Source: Bremia lactucae (Eukaryota; Oomycota; Peronosporomycetes; Peronosporales; Peronosporaceae). From it: DNA of 50,153 nucleotides. The stretch lies in contig NC_090620.1 of NCBI RefSeq assembly GCF_004359215.1, positions 2,975,652 to 3,025,804 of the forward strand, given 5' to 3'. Below the pieces are notes generated by a model. It was not told where the DNA came from. It saw nothing but the letters and a program-made list of their open reading frames with translations, and searched no databases. Both the position numbers and the translations under genes were made by a program. Shown in pieces: positions 9,063 through 20,303 of the stretch (its first letter is position 1; each line of letters opens with the position of its first letter).

Positions 9063-9780
9063 ATGGAAATGTCCATTGATTCCGCCTTGTTCTTAATAGA
9101 ACGGCAAAAGGTGGCGATATCCATTTCCAAACTTGGAGGTAGAGCCATGGAGTGGGCACTATCGTGCAGCACATCCATAAACGACGCTTTTCCCTCATGG
9201 GATTCGCTAAGTCAGCAAATGACCAGCATGTTTGCATCGCCTGATCAGGCTTGTCGCATGCTAGCACGGCTCCTAGCGACTCAACAGGGTAAAAGAACCC
9301 TAGGAACTTTGTCCAGTTGAGACTCCTCATTGTATCTATGGTTCAAGACCCGGTGCGAGAAGCAATTGTAGTGATCATCTTTATGGGGGGTCTCAATGAG
9401 GGCGTTGCCCGAACGGATTTGTTCCGATCTCATCCGGCTACGCTCGAAGAGGCAGTTGCCATAGCGCTACCCGCCGAGTTGACTTTAAGTCTGCTCGCGT
9501 TAGCACGCCTGTTTACCGAACAAGCTCTTCGAGCACATGGGTTTCGTCTAATAGAGCGGAACCTATGGATTTAAGCCTCGGTGAGGAAGAAGAAGAGGCT
9601 CTTTAAGCTGTGGAACAGCATAAGACCATCCGTAGATGTTATGTGTGCGGAAGCACAAAACATTTACGCCCTGCATGCCCTCTTCAAAATTCGCAATAAT
9701 GCTCGAAAGAACTCCAACTCCGACCTACACCCGAGATCTGGTACGGTGCGGGAAAACGTCGATACCCAGTAGGTGCGGGG
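9063..9780 (+). pseudogene. A2 gag with zinc knuckle
   Basis: The capsid part begins mid-domain (SALFLIERQKVAISISKLGG, then DQACRMLARLLATQQGKRTLG) and shifts frame near 9317. The nucleocapsid end has an intact C-x2-C-x4-H-x4-C zinc knuckle, CYVCGSTKHLRPAC, at 9637-9678. In A3 the same site has lost the histidine and last cysteine. Gag packages element RNA into virus-like particles. The N-terminal third is missing. Confidence 0.85.
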
Positions 9781-9857
9781 CGCCCTATTGGGGAAAACCT
9801 AGGCTCTGTTGAACCTCAAGGAGGTCAGAGTAAGAGGGCCTGGCCCGAATTAGCTCG

Positions 9858-10232
9858 GTGCGTTATGGCACGTGGTGTGAGTACAAGCCTGGCTTGTTAG
9901 TCGCTCAAGCGACTATGAAGGGCTTTGATAAGCCATGGTCAATTTTAATTGACTCAGTAGCGTCTTGCAATTATGCTCGACGCGTTTCTTTTGAAGGAAG
10001 TCGAGAATACGTCGAGGCGCTTAGAGCGTATGAAGGTGATACAATCACTGTTCGTTTAGTGACTGGGACTCGTGTCACTGTTTCCAAAGTTCAATTGAAC
10101 TTAGGTATAAAGTTTCTGGACTTTGACAGTATGGAACGCTGTCTCGTCCTTGATTTGCATTCGAGATATGATCTCATTCTTGTTATGGCCTTGTTAGAAC
10201 ACCGTGAGCCATGGATCGATTGGAGGTCTTAG
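9858..10232 (+). pseudogene. A2 retropepsin
   Basis: The frame covers the aspartic protease. The active-site loop reads ILIDSVAS at about 9942-9965, with valine for the catalytic-loop glycine. The flap and C-terminal part follow, ending in the SRYDLILVMALLEHREPW segment that corresponds to the ILGMDWL-type end of retropepsins. A frame break precedes the linker. The changed glycine suggests loss of activity. Confidence 0.8.
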
Positions 10233-11040
10233 ACCTTAGGCGCTACGCGCAATGCTCCTAGCAAAGTTTCGGAGAGTCATGAATCCACCTTTGCTCGGCA
10301 ACAAAAGCGCTATTGGCGCAGATCATTGAATGAGTCTGTCAGTGTTTTAGACATTGGCATGTCTGAGTTAATAAACTCTTATATTAAAGCATTAATTCTG
10401 AGCCCGACTCAGCAGAAAAATAAGTGGAACGGCACGTACTCCGTCGAGTAACACTCGTTATAATAACGATTCACTAAATACCGAAAGCATTTTTGGCCTA
10501 AGGCCGAATGATCAAGGGTGCAATATCCCTGAGATACGATGAGTGGCACGTCTAAGTCCATCGAGTGTGGTCGGCCGAGGTGGCACCATACTGAGTGTCA
10601 ATAGTGACACTATTGGCGATTCGCCAGGGCAATTTGGGTCAAACCCTTCTAATGCACGTGAAGCGACACGTAAACATTCGCTAGATAAGGAAGTTGCGTT
10701 ACCTAACTCCTTGTCGAATGTCAAATTATACACTATGTCTTGAATAGAACCAATACAGGATGGAAAACCCGGGGACGTGAATATCCCGGCCTATAAGAGG
10801 CGCATTGTCTTCAATCCAAGACAGGATGGACACGAAGCGTGTATACCCTCACAGAGTGATACGAGTGAGCAATTACGTACGCTTGTAAATGGTGTAACCG
10901 GTAACATTGAGGGTGAAGTTAGCCTTGCGGCAATCCCTTCGTTGCATGCTCTTTTAGAGCTAGACGGAATGTCTATTGATGAGTGCGGCCGAGTTTTAAA
11001 GGCTGCTGTTTTACCTGTCCATCATAAATTGACTTAGTTT
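10233..11040 (+). pseudogene. A2 protease-RT linker, one repeat unit
   Basis: Holds a single copy of the 40-residue unit (VVGRGGTILSVNSDT, about 10515-10634), followed by the conserved linker ORFs at 10543-10743 and 10777-11037 (for example VSLAAIPSLHALLELDGMS). The function is unknown. It corresponds to 3362-4100 in A1 and 42380-43450 in A3. Confidence 0.65.
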
Positions 11041-11055
11041 CGGGAACCAAATACT

Positions 11056-11900
11056 GTGTCACAAGACAATGGCCTTTACCAAGGGAGCAGTGTGACGTTA
11101 TTGACGATTTCTTCCGTGCTAAGCACGAGGCTGGAATGGTACGAGAGAGCAAATCTCCTCATTCGACACCGACATTTTAAGTCAAAAAGTCAAATGGTAA
11201 ATGGCGTATTGTACATGCTTGTAATAAGCTTAATGCTGTCACTATACCAGCACAAAACCCTATTCCTAGAAAGAATGTTCTTCAGAACAATATGCTGGGA
11301 TGTTCAATGTAGAGTGCATTGGACTTTGTCGATGGTTACTACCAACTGCTCATGCGAGCTAGCGATATCCCGCATACAGTGGCTAGCTCCCCAACCGGCA
11401 TGTTATGGGAGCGGCTAATTATGCCACAAAAATTTCCAACGCGCCGGCAATATTTTCTCGTCTAGTGACGCAACTGTTTCGCCCTCATCGAGGTTATGCA
11501 CAGACATCCTTCGATGACATTTTTGTCCATAGTCGTGCGGAGCAGGGTCGGTCGGATATGGAAAACCATTTAAACCATTTGCGAGCAGTGCTCGAGTGCA
11601 TGCACTCAAACAAGTTGTATGCCAATGCATCTAAATGCATTTTTGGCGCAGACGAATTTTTTTTTAGGATGCTTTATTGGAAAGTGAGGCTTTAAGGCGG
11701 ATTCCGCTAAGGTTAAAGCCAAAGTAGATTGGCCGGTTCCTAAAAACCAAAAGAATTTGCGTGAGTGGTTTGGTCTCGCCAATTATTTACACAAATGTAG
11801 CGAAAATGTCGCTGATATGGCTAGGCCATTATCTAATCTCCTTAAAACGGATACAGAATGGTGCTGGACTAGCACAGTTCATAATGCTTTTCGAGCAGTT
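11056..11900 (+). pseudogene. A2 reverse transcriptase
   Basis: N-terminal RT (11056-11418) is followed by the palm with SFDDIFVHSRAEQG at about 11506-11545, whose DD is the catalytic pair. Then come the KLYANASKCIFG stretch and the connection WFGLANYLHKC. At least three frame changes break it, one next to a T-run at 11657-11665. Confidence 0.85.
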
Positions 11901-12343
11901 AAGGATAGTCTTATCCATGCCTCGATTCTGGCACTGCCAAACCCAAATTGGCCTTTCAGTGTCGTCTGTAACGCATCGGATTCTGCCATTGGCAGTGCTC
12001 TGTTACAACCAGATGTTGATGGGCATGAACGTGTTATTGCGTTCGAGTCTACACAGCTTAAAGCTGCGGAAATGAACTACCCAGTTCATGACAAGAGTTA
12101 CTTGCCATGAAGTATGCTCTCGTCAAATTCAGAATTCATCTGCTTAACTCTAAGCCGTTTGTGATATATACAGATCACGCGTCATTACGCACGGCGACTA
12201 AGTCGCCCCATCTCTCACAGAGAATGGCCCGATGGCTACCAGTTTTCGAAGAATACAACTTCGAGGTGAAGTACAAGCCCGGGAAGCAGAATGCTTTGGC
12301 CGATGCGTTATCACGCAGGCCAGATTATGAGCTTTCTTATTAA
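11900..12343 (+). pseudogene. A2 RNase H
   Basis: The first half (VVCNASDSAIGSALLQ; the usual first catalytic D is N here) lies in the frame that ends at 12110. The second half begins in another frame at 12107 with KYALVKFRIHLL, YTDHASLRTA and ALADALSRRPDYE. The one-base overlap of frames suggests a single indel. Confidence 0.85.
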
Positions 12344-12352
12344 GCGACTATC

Positions 12353-12891
12353 TTGTCGCCTATTCCTGAATTAATCCGTTCGGCTTACGCTAAGGATGAA
12401 CAGTGTGTAGCTCTGCTACGAGCTTTAAAGAGCTCTGATTCAGATATTAAATTGCCGGCACGTTTGCGTGCAAGGTTATATCAATGGTCTATCGATAACG
12501 ACCTGTTGCTTTATTGCACAGACGCCGCGGACCCTTTACGTGTCGTTATTCCTCATGATGAGGATGTGAAGTACCGGATCCTATATGAGGCAAATGATAC
12601 TGTCCTTGGTGCTCATCTCGGTAGAGAAAAGACCTACGGCTCTATTAGCCGGAGTTATTGGTGGTTCAAACTTTATGAATGGGTCAGCACATATGTTCGC
12701 ACATGCAAAACTTGCCAACGAGTTAAACCCCCGGCGCATGCTGCTGTAGCGTTCCCGTCCTCATAGGTTGCTGGCAGTCCATTAGTATGGATTTTGTTTT
12801 CGGTCTACCGAAAAATTCAGCCACTAACTCCGGTATAGTGGTCTTTGTTGACCGATTGAGCAAAATGGCTCACTTAGCGGCCGTTCCGGAT
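12353..12891 (+). pseudogene. A2 integrase, N-terminal part, truncated
   Basis: H2C2 zinc-binding module: LGAHLGREKT and the intact RTCKTCQRVKP pair; the first histidine is N (EANDTVLG). The start of the catalytic core (SMDFVFGLPKNS, first catalytic D, then FVDRLSKMAHLAAVPDSID) is reached after a frame break. It ends abruptly at 12891, where unrelated element sequence is joined. Confidence 0.85.
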
Positions 12892-13036
12892 TCCATTGAC
12901 CGGATGAACGTCGGCGGGCCCCGAATCCGTTCCCGGAACGTGGTGCCGCTGATGTATTAATTGCATTGAGCAGGACACGGGACCTTGAGTCCAACATCAT
13001 TACGAATCCGCTCGATGAAGAGCAAGATGTAGCATG
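12892..13036 (+). pseudogene. Fragment of the family A antisense ORF, displaced
   Basis: Encodes DERRRAPNPFPERGAADV-like residues and an NPLDEEQ stretch, matching 31225-31345 of A4. It lies in the same orientation as A2 pol, whereas the ORF is antisense in A1, A3, A4 and D. The orientation therefore changed during a rearrangement. Confidence 0.7.
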
Positions 13037-13049
13037 AGTTTGTGTCTGT

Positions 13050-13442
13050 AGTTACTATAATCCCATTTATTATGGGTAACACATGTGGTCAACGCCAGAT
13101 ATAAATCTGGCGGCCAAAATCTATTTTAGATTAGCTACTATAGTTTTAAGATTAAAATATTTAAATAAAGTGCAGTTCCCATTTGATTTAAAAGCGTGTA
13201 AGTGCCTTTCTAAGGCTTGCGCATTGATCTGCAAGAGATAAAAGCATTTCTACGTATATCTTCTTGGGCACTAGTTGCCACTTAATTCTACGAAGCTCCT
13301 AATCCCTTGAACTAGGATTCCTAAAGCATAAATAGCTTGTACGACTCCCTGAGTTGTTAAACCCATTAGTTCAATAGAACTAAGTGACTCTCTGAGTCTG
13401 AAAGTCTTCCTCTGACTTTAGGAGCGAGGTGGCTCCGCTACA
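13050..13442 (+). repeat. LTR_A (3' side of A2)
   Basis: Ends in CTACA like the other LTR_A copies and has the TATAAA palindrome near 13090-13113. Its first bases are missing. No target-site duplication matches the 5' side, consistent with rearrangement. Confidence 0.85.
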
Positions 13443-13954
13443 GAAATGGATCTGGAAAATACAGCAGAAAAAAGAATGATCACTGCATTATCATACTGGT
13501 GATAGATGCTTTAGCAAAAGACTAAATTGCACGATATAGAAGCTCTTGGCTTCGGCGAGCGATTGCTTGTGCAATGCTTGATGATGACTGTGCAACGAAG
13601 CAATGAGTTTTTGAAGTCGACAAGAAATATTTTACTTATTAGCTTGCACGATTAATAACATATATCTCAACAGGAGATAGCAAAAGTAAAGAAACACGGA
13701 CATCTTGAAAACTGAATCATCGAAGCCAATTCTGGTATTAAAACAAGTTCGGCTTAAAGCTATATGGCGACTTGCCAGCCGATCTTGTCCCTATTAACCA
13801 CGTCACAAAACGTTTCTTCATCAGTATTTTAAAGATTCCTTCCTATCCTTTAATTCATGAAGTCGTCTTGGTTGACCACATTCGCAACGTGCATTGATGT
13901 CCTTTTTGGCAGGGACTCTACGAAAATTGAAACCACAACTCTGCGTTAGCAGAG
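13443..13954. other. Single-copy spacer, no gene seen
   Basis: AT-rich sequence without an ORF of note and without a match elsewhere in this window. Confidence 0.4.
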
Positions 13955-14405
13955 TGTAACGGGGTGTATCGTTACATGAAATTAACACTTAAAGGTTGTT
14001 AATTAATAAATTATCTAAAAGGTAGATAACATTTGGAGGATATTACTTTATATAGTGATATCCTGAATTCTTATTCATAAATAGGTGTAGGCCATTATGT
14101 CTATTTATTCCGCAGACTAATCAGCTGTAGAAGTAATCAAAGAGAGTTACAAGATAAGATAGATAAGAATCCATTTACATGTTTAGTATTAGTTTATAGT
14201 TAAGTCAGCATTTACAAAGATAGATTAAGAGACACTTAACTATATTAATACAGTTTTCATTTTACCCTCTTAAGTTAACTTGTCTTAAGAGAAGTCTTCC
14301 TCTATACGTACAGTGTACGTCACCTAACGAAAGGCACCACTCACATCTGAAGCAGTGTGAAATGGACTTGTACTGAAACAGTACAAGTCGTAGTGCCCCG
14401 TTACA
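13955..14405 (+). repeat. Solo LTR_B with target-site duplication
   Basis: Starts TGTAACGGGGTG and ends CCCCGTTACA. It is flanked on both sides by CAGAG (13950-13954 and 14406-14410), the five-base duplication made by integrase. No internal sequence remains, so it is a solo LTR left by LTR-LTR recombination. Near the end is a hairpin with 11-bp arms (14365-14389). Confidence 0.9.
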
Positions 14406-14473
14406 CAGAGTGTCTACCTTTTTTTATTTCAAGCACGTTCTAAAAAATTTTTAATAAGAGGTCTTCTCCTTAC

Positions 14474-14813
14474 TCAGCCTCTTATCCGTTGTCCGATGAG
14501 AAAAAGAGCACTTTTTCCAGCTAGTGATTTTTTATTAGCTGTTCCACTATCTGCGACAACACAGCATATGTTGAGATTTAAATGATAATTTGTTTCCATT
14601 GTCACTACAAGTAAATGATGCTTGAAATGGCCATTGCAAAATTTCCTCGTTGCCGTCCAGGTCCAAGTTGGTTCTGAGTAGCCAAAGCGAAGTAACCATC
14701 GCACTTTCGATGGTCAGTCAAGTCTAAAGACCTGCTTCCGGATATTGCGCGTGCGGATCAAACCGAATGCATGTGAGAAGAGCAACTAAGCTCATCAGGC
14801 ATAGAAGAAGCAT
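14474..14813 (-). pseudogene. RXLR effector pseudogene
   Basis: The ATG is complementary to 14811-14813, behind the same CTCCTGAAGCTG stretch seen upstream of the other copies. The signal-peptide region (MLLLCLMSLVALLTC) is followed by a premature stop. In another frame, SLWLLRTNLDLDGNEE corresponds to the RXLR-EER region, with tryptophan for the first arginine. The C-terminal domain is out of frame and merges into unrelated sequence. It is closest to the pseudogene at 30155: both share WPFQ and an METNY segment in one frame. Confidence 0.8.
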
Positions 14814-14991
14814 AAAGCCGGTCCTTACAGCTTCAGGAGTTGCACGGGTTGGTGCAAAGTTGAGAAAATAATACTTATGTTAGTAAATGAATTGTTTCGC
14901 TAGAATTTCACGCAGAACATCGAGGCTGGGTGATTTAAGCTCGGAAAGAATGTACGAATGGCCATTTGTTTGCAATTATTGCACAGCGTCA

Positions 14992-15001
14992 TGATCGATC
15001 A
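14992..15001. promoter_or_regulatory. Palindrome TGATCGATCA upstream of effector pseudogene
   Basis: Equivalent of the site at 7628-7637, about 180 bases before the start codon on the minus strand. Confidence 0.4.
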
Positions 15002-15124
15002 TTCTCGGACGAATAAATTATCGGCCAAAGTCTGAAGAGTAAAAGGAAATTCTAGGCCATAAGAAACAATTGATCTGTGATTTGGTGGCCTCGTCCTAAC
15101 TGTGCCGTTCCCTAATGTAGACGT

Positions 15125-15567
15125 TGTAATGGAGCATATATCGCTTTCGCTCTAGTACTAGCTAGCCTGCACTGATAACAGAAGAGGTGAAGGTACTTCA
15201 TCCACGTACACGACGTGCAAAGGAAGGTTTACAGCCGCTAGCGACTTAAAGTTATGACTAAGGTTGACTTAGTAAAATGAAAAGTAAAACTTAACCAAAA
15301 AAGCTTTTTAGTATTGCGATCTTCTCAACTGACTTAACCTATTGATTTCACTATGATGATGAGTCATCGCTCATTGTCCAATCGCGCGTCTAGCTTCTTT
15401 TGGTGGTACTGATTTCAACTTAAATCAATCGATGAACAGAACTGCAAAGATTATTACCGCGAATGGAAATAATTAAAATGTTCAGTAAAGTTATTAAGAT
15501 AATAGCTTTATTTTCCTTCATTATTTCTCGTATAGGAAGTAAAATCTAAGGACCGGAACACCCCACT
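15125..15567 (-). repeat. LTR_B of E-1 (3' LTR), directly upstream of effector pseudogene
   Basis: Aligns with the LTR at 29430-29834 over its length. Its outer end (TTACA on the minus strand) joins the effector 5' flank at the same base position as in the 29834 copy, so the LTR-effector junction predates the duplication. Confidence 0.85.
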
Positions 15568-15649
15568 ACTCCTCCCACCTTACACAGCATGACTGATGTA
15601 GAACGATAGAGACTATTGTTGTGTCTCTCTCTGTAAGGAAGCCCGTATT

Positions 15650-16380
15650 GTCTTTTTCAATTCCAACTATTCCGCATCGTAATTGAACCCGTGCGCGTCG
15701 CCTTTAAGGTGGGAAATTTGGCAGCTGCACGATTAAGTGCTGTTGCTAATAATGTGAATACAACGTAGACGCTCAGAAGTCCACTGCAGGAAACAAATTC
15801 ACACTGACTCCGAATGAAGGCGTCTTGCATGAGTCGGCTGAATGCTGAAATCACCGACTCAAAAATTTCTTCCAGTTTCTATGGCTCGTCGCGGATGATG
15901 CTGCCAAACAAACGGACTCTGAGGTATCGTTCTTCGCGAGTTTGTTCAGCTCGGCTGAACCTCTTGTTACGTAGTCTTTCTGTGATGAGTCCGATATTGG
16001 TGGCTTTGCTAGTGCTGTTACCATGCATAACAAGGCACGAATTGATCGTTAAGATCTTTTTGAAAGGAACGTTGTCCTTAATACTAACATATGCCAAGGA
16101 GGAGGGATCGCAATGCGCCGCATCTCGCGCCTCGCTTCCCAAAAGAAATTTTTATTGCCCACTAAAGGCAGCATTTTTCGTTGGTCTGGACTGGCTAACA
16201 AACAATACAAATTTCTGTTGTTTTCCCGGTGACGACGAACGCGAAATTTTCATTGATGCTTTTTTCGACGTCGGTAGTATATTGACAAGCGTGCAAAGGA
16301 ATCGAACCCTTAGGACACTCTTGAAAGTGTTGGCCGCGAGGTCTGGCCAAACACACTTATTACGGTATGTGGCTGTTTGA
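15650..16380 (+). pseudogene. Unrecognised ORF region in the 3' part of E-1
   Basis: The plus strand has a 188-codon frame (15814-16380), preceded by a related open stretch from 15650. The first part (RIVIEPVRVAF, NLAAARLSAVANN) is matched at protein level by the minus strand of 29344-29111 (RIVVKPVRVAS, NLAAARVSAAAYE). The later part (FLKGTLSLILTYAK, FVGLDWLTNN) is matched by the minus strand of 33668-33384. Substitutions are largely conservative, which supports this strand as the coding one. FVGLDWL recalls the end of a retropepsin, but the active-site loop is not seen. It is not assigned. Confidence 0.4.
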
Positions 16381-16389
16381 AAAGATCTG

Positions 16390-17184
16390 TTGTCGGTGCA
16401 GGCTACAAGCTGTACCGGTTGTATAGAGAGGCAGGCAGGCTTACCTGCCTCTCTTAGAAAGACCGATATCCCTTCTGAGTTAAGAACGCTGTCCATGCCC
16501 CTTGGGAGGCTGACTCTCTAAAAATTTTATTGAAGATCATGCATCTCCTATGAGATGCGCAAAGGAATTGACAATTTTTAATCCATGTACGAGCGCGTGA
16601 AGAGCTCTTTTTCTCCAGAGGTCTTTCTGGATCAATTTTAGGTCTCGTCAAACTGTTCGACGAGACCCGAACCATTTTGGAGCAAGCTTTCGAACTATCA
16701 TGAGAGGGTGGGTACCCTCTCAATTGAATCAGATAACTCGTTCGGACCCCGTAATCTGGGGGTGGTTCAGGAAGCGCTTCACAATAAAGCGCTTTATCTA
16801 TTCGAGTTTAACAATGGATGATGAAGATAAACCGGGTCCGACTTACTCGTCGGACTCGACTTTTCACGATGATTTAAACCGAATCGTTTGGCACTAGACG
16901 TGGATAATGGACAGTATCGTCGTCATGACTTCATGTCGACTGTCAACAATTTTCGCATCGATAAGCATGACGACCGAATGCGTCAACCAATTGGTAAACG
17001 AACGAGCGCTTCAAGACCTTCGTGTCAAGCTAGTAAAGCGTATCAAAACAAATCATCCTTGACGGATAAAGCGAAACGGATGAGCCGGGACCACAAGTCC
17101 CTGGCGGATGCATTGGAACGTTACGGCATAGTTTGTTACCGGAATAAGTCGTGTACTGGTAGTACGGGCGAAGACGTCCATGAT
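16390..17184 (+). pseudogene. Antisense ORF of family E (degenerate)
   Basis: Colinear with 28345-29100. Both encode KPGxTYSSDSTxHDDL and, further on, a heptad-like stretch ending in KAKRMSRDHKSLADALE. It lies between the 3' LTR and pol, opposite in sense to pol, as the coiled-coil antisense ORFs of families A and D do. Sequence similarity to those is too weak to prove homology. It is broken by frame changes near 16890. Confidence 0.45.
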
Positions 17185-17397
17185 GCGCAAGCGCAAATCA
17201 TTCTGAATGGCGATGATGTCAGGAGAGACCGTTGTGCGTTCTGTATCGATCTTATTATAATCCATACAAAGTCATCAATTCTTTAGATAATTTAGTAAGC
17301 ATTAAGAGAGCCTTATCTTGTTTGTAGGCTTTTTATGACGTCGTAAGTTATTTTAGCGACTAAACACTTGAAATTTGTGTTGCAACAGAGGCCTAAT

Positions 17398-17843
17398 TCA
17401 GAGTGTTAATTGGCGCAGCCGTTTCAAATCCGGTCGTCGCCAAATTGCATCATCGACGATATTAAGTCGTCCTGGTTTGCAATTAACGCGGAAGTTAAAC
17501 ACCGCGAATAAAGAAAACCACCTCGCTAATTTTTGCGAGAGGTGTGGACTGCTTTCAGTAATGTGTACGACAAATAATCCGTAGCAAGAATGGAGGGTCC
17601 TCTTTCTCAGAAGGTGAACTTCAAACTTAGCCACTGCATATTTCATGACAAGGAGTTTCTGTCACGCACTGGATAATTGCGCCCGTCTGATAGAAGCTGA
17701 CGCGACTGATAGCAGACGACGCTCTCTGCGCCGTTTGTGTCATATCTCTTTAACGCACAGCCGATTGCACAATTGCTGGCATCAAAGACCACGTAAAATG
17801 GCATGTCTTGGTCCGCAATCACCAATATTGGCGATTTTATCAA
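17398..17843 (-). pseudogene. E-1 RNase H
   Basis: Two overlapping minus-strand frames give VFDASNCAIGCAL (first catalytic D), CYQSRQL, KYAVAKFEVHLL, SPHLSQKLARWFSLF and the NxVDDAIWRRPD end, the RNase H pattern of gypsy pol as in family A. The YTDHAS equivalent is decayed. Confidence 0.8.
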
Positions 17844-18560
17844 GCTTTGCTTGATATACGCAAAGGATCGCTAACAATCAGCGTTTCATATTCATATTCA
17901 TAACCATTTTTCATTTTGTTTGACAAACAAAGAGAATTTCCTGTCATTTCGGCATAATATACCGCTAAACCGATGAGCTTTCGAAGCCCTTTTACATCGA
18001 CTAGCACATGCCAGCCCCGGAGTTTGCCTTGATCTTTTCAAGATCATGCATACACCGTATTAGTTAAGAAGTGGAAATTCGATTTCTGCGAGTTAACACT
18101 TTTCTATTCAACTCTTGCTTACGCATTAGTGTAAGAATCTTTTGGACGTGGGCACGATAAACTTCAACATTCTATTTTCCGTTCATGGTTTTGATAAAAA
18201 TGCAGGCTTCATCAAAATAATTGTATCGAAATCTCGCAACAGATCTGTTGAATATGGTAGGGCTATTACCGAGAGCCTGTGGCATAACCAGCTACTCTCG
18301 AAGCATACCGTTTGGGATGCTTACTGCTGTGAACAAAATATCCTGTTCGCGCATCAGATCTGATAGTATCTGCTCATCAGTACAATGAAGAGATGATACT
18401 CTCTGACATATCGTCAATGATTACGTCTTGTCGTGGTATCAGCATTGAGCCGGTACCGTTGCAGCGTTCAGTTATTAAACACGTTCACAATCCGCCACCT
18501 CGTGTTGCCTCACGCACTTAGAAGGTCGGAGAGCGATAAGAGGTGGGTCTTTTCTTCACA
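17844..18560 (-). pseudogene. E-1 reverse transcriptase remains
   Basis: Nucleotide homology to 22560-23200 and 34440-35120 (for example GGCATAAT..GCCGCTAA..CCGATGAG and CGGTACCGTTGCAGCG). The connection between RT and RNase H can be read in pieces from the minus strand. No intact catalytic DD motif was read, and stops are frequent. Confidence 0.6.
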
Positions 18561-19018
18561 TGGCTCGCTGCTAAGCTACCGTCATAAGAATTGTCAGTAG
18601 CTAATACACAGTGACGAAGCAGTGAGCATTGCTTCATGGCAAAGTACTTCGAACCTGTATCAGGTCGTTTTCGTGTCGAGTGCTTTTATCCTTCAGCAAC
18701 TCGCACGGTATCGAATCAGGCACGGTATCGAATCAGGGGATTACGGCAGTGCGTAGATCTTTTTGACTTTGCCACTATGCAGATCACGCAAGAACTGTTT
18801 CGAATCTAGCGTTGGCAATTGAGTTATCTTCAAAGTTAAATTCAAAGGCGCTATCAGATCAAGTGCATAAGCGCCTACACTTGACCCGTTTTTACTAAGA
18901 CATTTAATGTCTTAGATTCCTCTGTGGGACTTATTTTCAAAAGAACATGGTTAATTTTGACCACAGGGTGCTTAAGAGCTTATTTTAAATTAATCTTGGG
19001 GCCTTTTTCCCTCAAGTT

Positions 19019-19560
19019 TTATTGGGGGGGGGAGGTATACCCCCCAACTGCCTCTAGCGGTGGTTGCGCAACCACACCGAGATCCTCTACGATCAACTCT
19101 CCAGTCGATCTTGAAATTCCGCACTGTTTCTTATAGATAAGCGTTTTGAACTTTCTTGGATGTTGCTTTCCAAACAAGCATCCTTGTTTCGTACCACTCA
19201 ACTTATTTGAGTGGTCGAACTTTAACGCTGCCTGTACTTGTGTACAGCCGCTAGGATTCAGCTCCACGATGTGTTTGATATTCGCACAGATACCTTGTGC
19301 AGTCATGCTAACAACCGACTTACAAGTGAGGCCATCGCACTGACTCGTAGGACATTCACACGCTTCTGACCACTCCAAGACATTCATCTGATGACACTCT
19401 GATGAACGAGAGACAGGCATCGTCACGGCTTGATGCTGCCAATTTATACATGGCTCGTATTTTCTAAGCCATGGTAATCCAAGGATGATATCAAATCTGG
19501 CATCTAAAACAAGAACGATGAAATCATTATCGTACTGTTTACCCTTTAAAATGTATTGAA
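19019..19560 (-). pseudogene. E-1 retropepsin C-terminus and following linker
   Basis: The minus strand at 19500-19441 encodes DIILGLPWLRKYEPCINW, the hallmark end of a gypsy retropepsin, and continues into a 135-codon Cys-rich linker frame (19426-19019) including CxxxxSQCDGLTC. E-2 carries the same segment around 35680-35940. The Cys-rich frame is the protease-RT linker and not a separate secreted protein. Confidence 0.75.
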
Positions 19561-19699
19561 TAACAGCTGCAACATATCTTTACCGTTACAGATGCGCCTA
19601 TTGCTAGGTGCACTGTCATCTTCTTAAAGGTATATCGCGCCCAACGAACTTGAGCCTACGGATTTCTAGCGACTTGCGCAGAGTGAAATTGCTCGACGC

Positions 19700-20290
19700 C
19701 TAATAATTACCTAGGGAACGACGTGACAATTGCTTGGTTGTAACCCTTGAATTCTTGCCGTTTGTGAAAGATAGAAACCAGAGTGGACGAAAGCCTGTTT
19801 AGGCTGAATTTTTCCTGTTCTACTACAAAGATCGCTTGATCTAGCGTCTCTAATTTGAGGCAGAACGGATGGGCCTTGACGGAACCGCCCGCAAGGCTCA
19901 TGATGATGACAGCAGTCTGTGTTTGTTTATCAATCGAAAAACTCACAATATAATCTCTAGATATCATGTATGTCGGACGTAAACTTGAATTTCACGCATC
20001 ACCTGCTCTAAATCCAGGAGCTCTACTTGAGTTGAGTTCGACATGTGGTGGCTCAGACGTTCGTCAAAAGTAAATCTTAAAGACCTCAAACGGCGAACAA
20101 CCTTGCGCTAACTGCTGGCCCGCCTACAATAAAACTCATCCGTTCGACCGCGTTCCATTCGAAGTCACTCAAATGAGTGAACCTCTTGCTTGTTGCGTGG
20201 AAGCGTTTATAAGAGGCACGATAGCCCTCTCCATCTTCATCCAACTAGTCCATGTTGAATGGTATTTGAGTGGTCGTTGAGCGGATCAGG
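19700..20290 (-). pseudogene. E-1 gag remains
   Basis: The frame 19967-19707 (SLAGGSVKAHPFCLKLETL, then FSLNRLSSTLVSIFHKRQEF) lies at the gag position between LTR and protease and is matched at 36240-36420 in E-2. The part closer to the LTR is broken into short frames. No zinc knuckle was identified. Confidence 0.55.
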
Positions 20291-20303
20291 AAGAGCTAGA
20301 AGG

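Larger units (their letters stand above)
8875..13442 (+). mobile_element. Ty3/gypsy element A2 (family A), deleted and rearranged
   Basis: Internal gag, protease, linker, RT, RNase H and part of integrase are present in order on the plus strand. The 5' end lacks the LTR-gag junction. The integrase stops at 12891, where an antisense-ORF fragment in the wrong orientation and then a 3'-side LTR_A follow. It is clearly non-autonomous. Confidence 0.9.

Noticed and set aside
19022..19036. G-run, and the similar one at about 25126-25136, as G-quadruplex or promoter
   Set aside because: Single homopolymer runs in decayed element or spacer sequence, more likely drift or sequencing uncertainty.
19019..19426. 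Cys-rich 135-codon frame, possible small secreted protein
   Set aside because: No signal peptide, and it continues directly from the retropepsin end DIILGLPWL on the same strand. It is the linker of E-1 pol.
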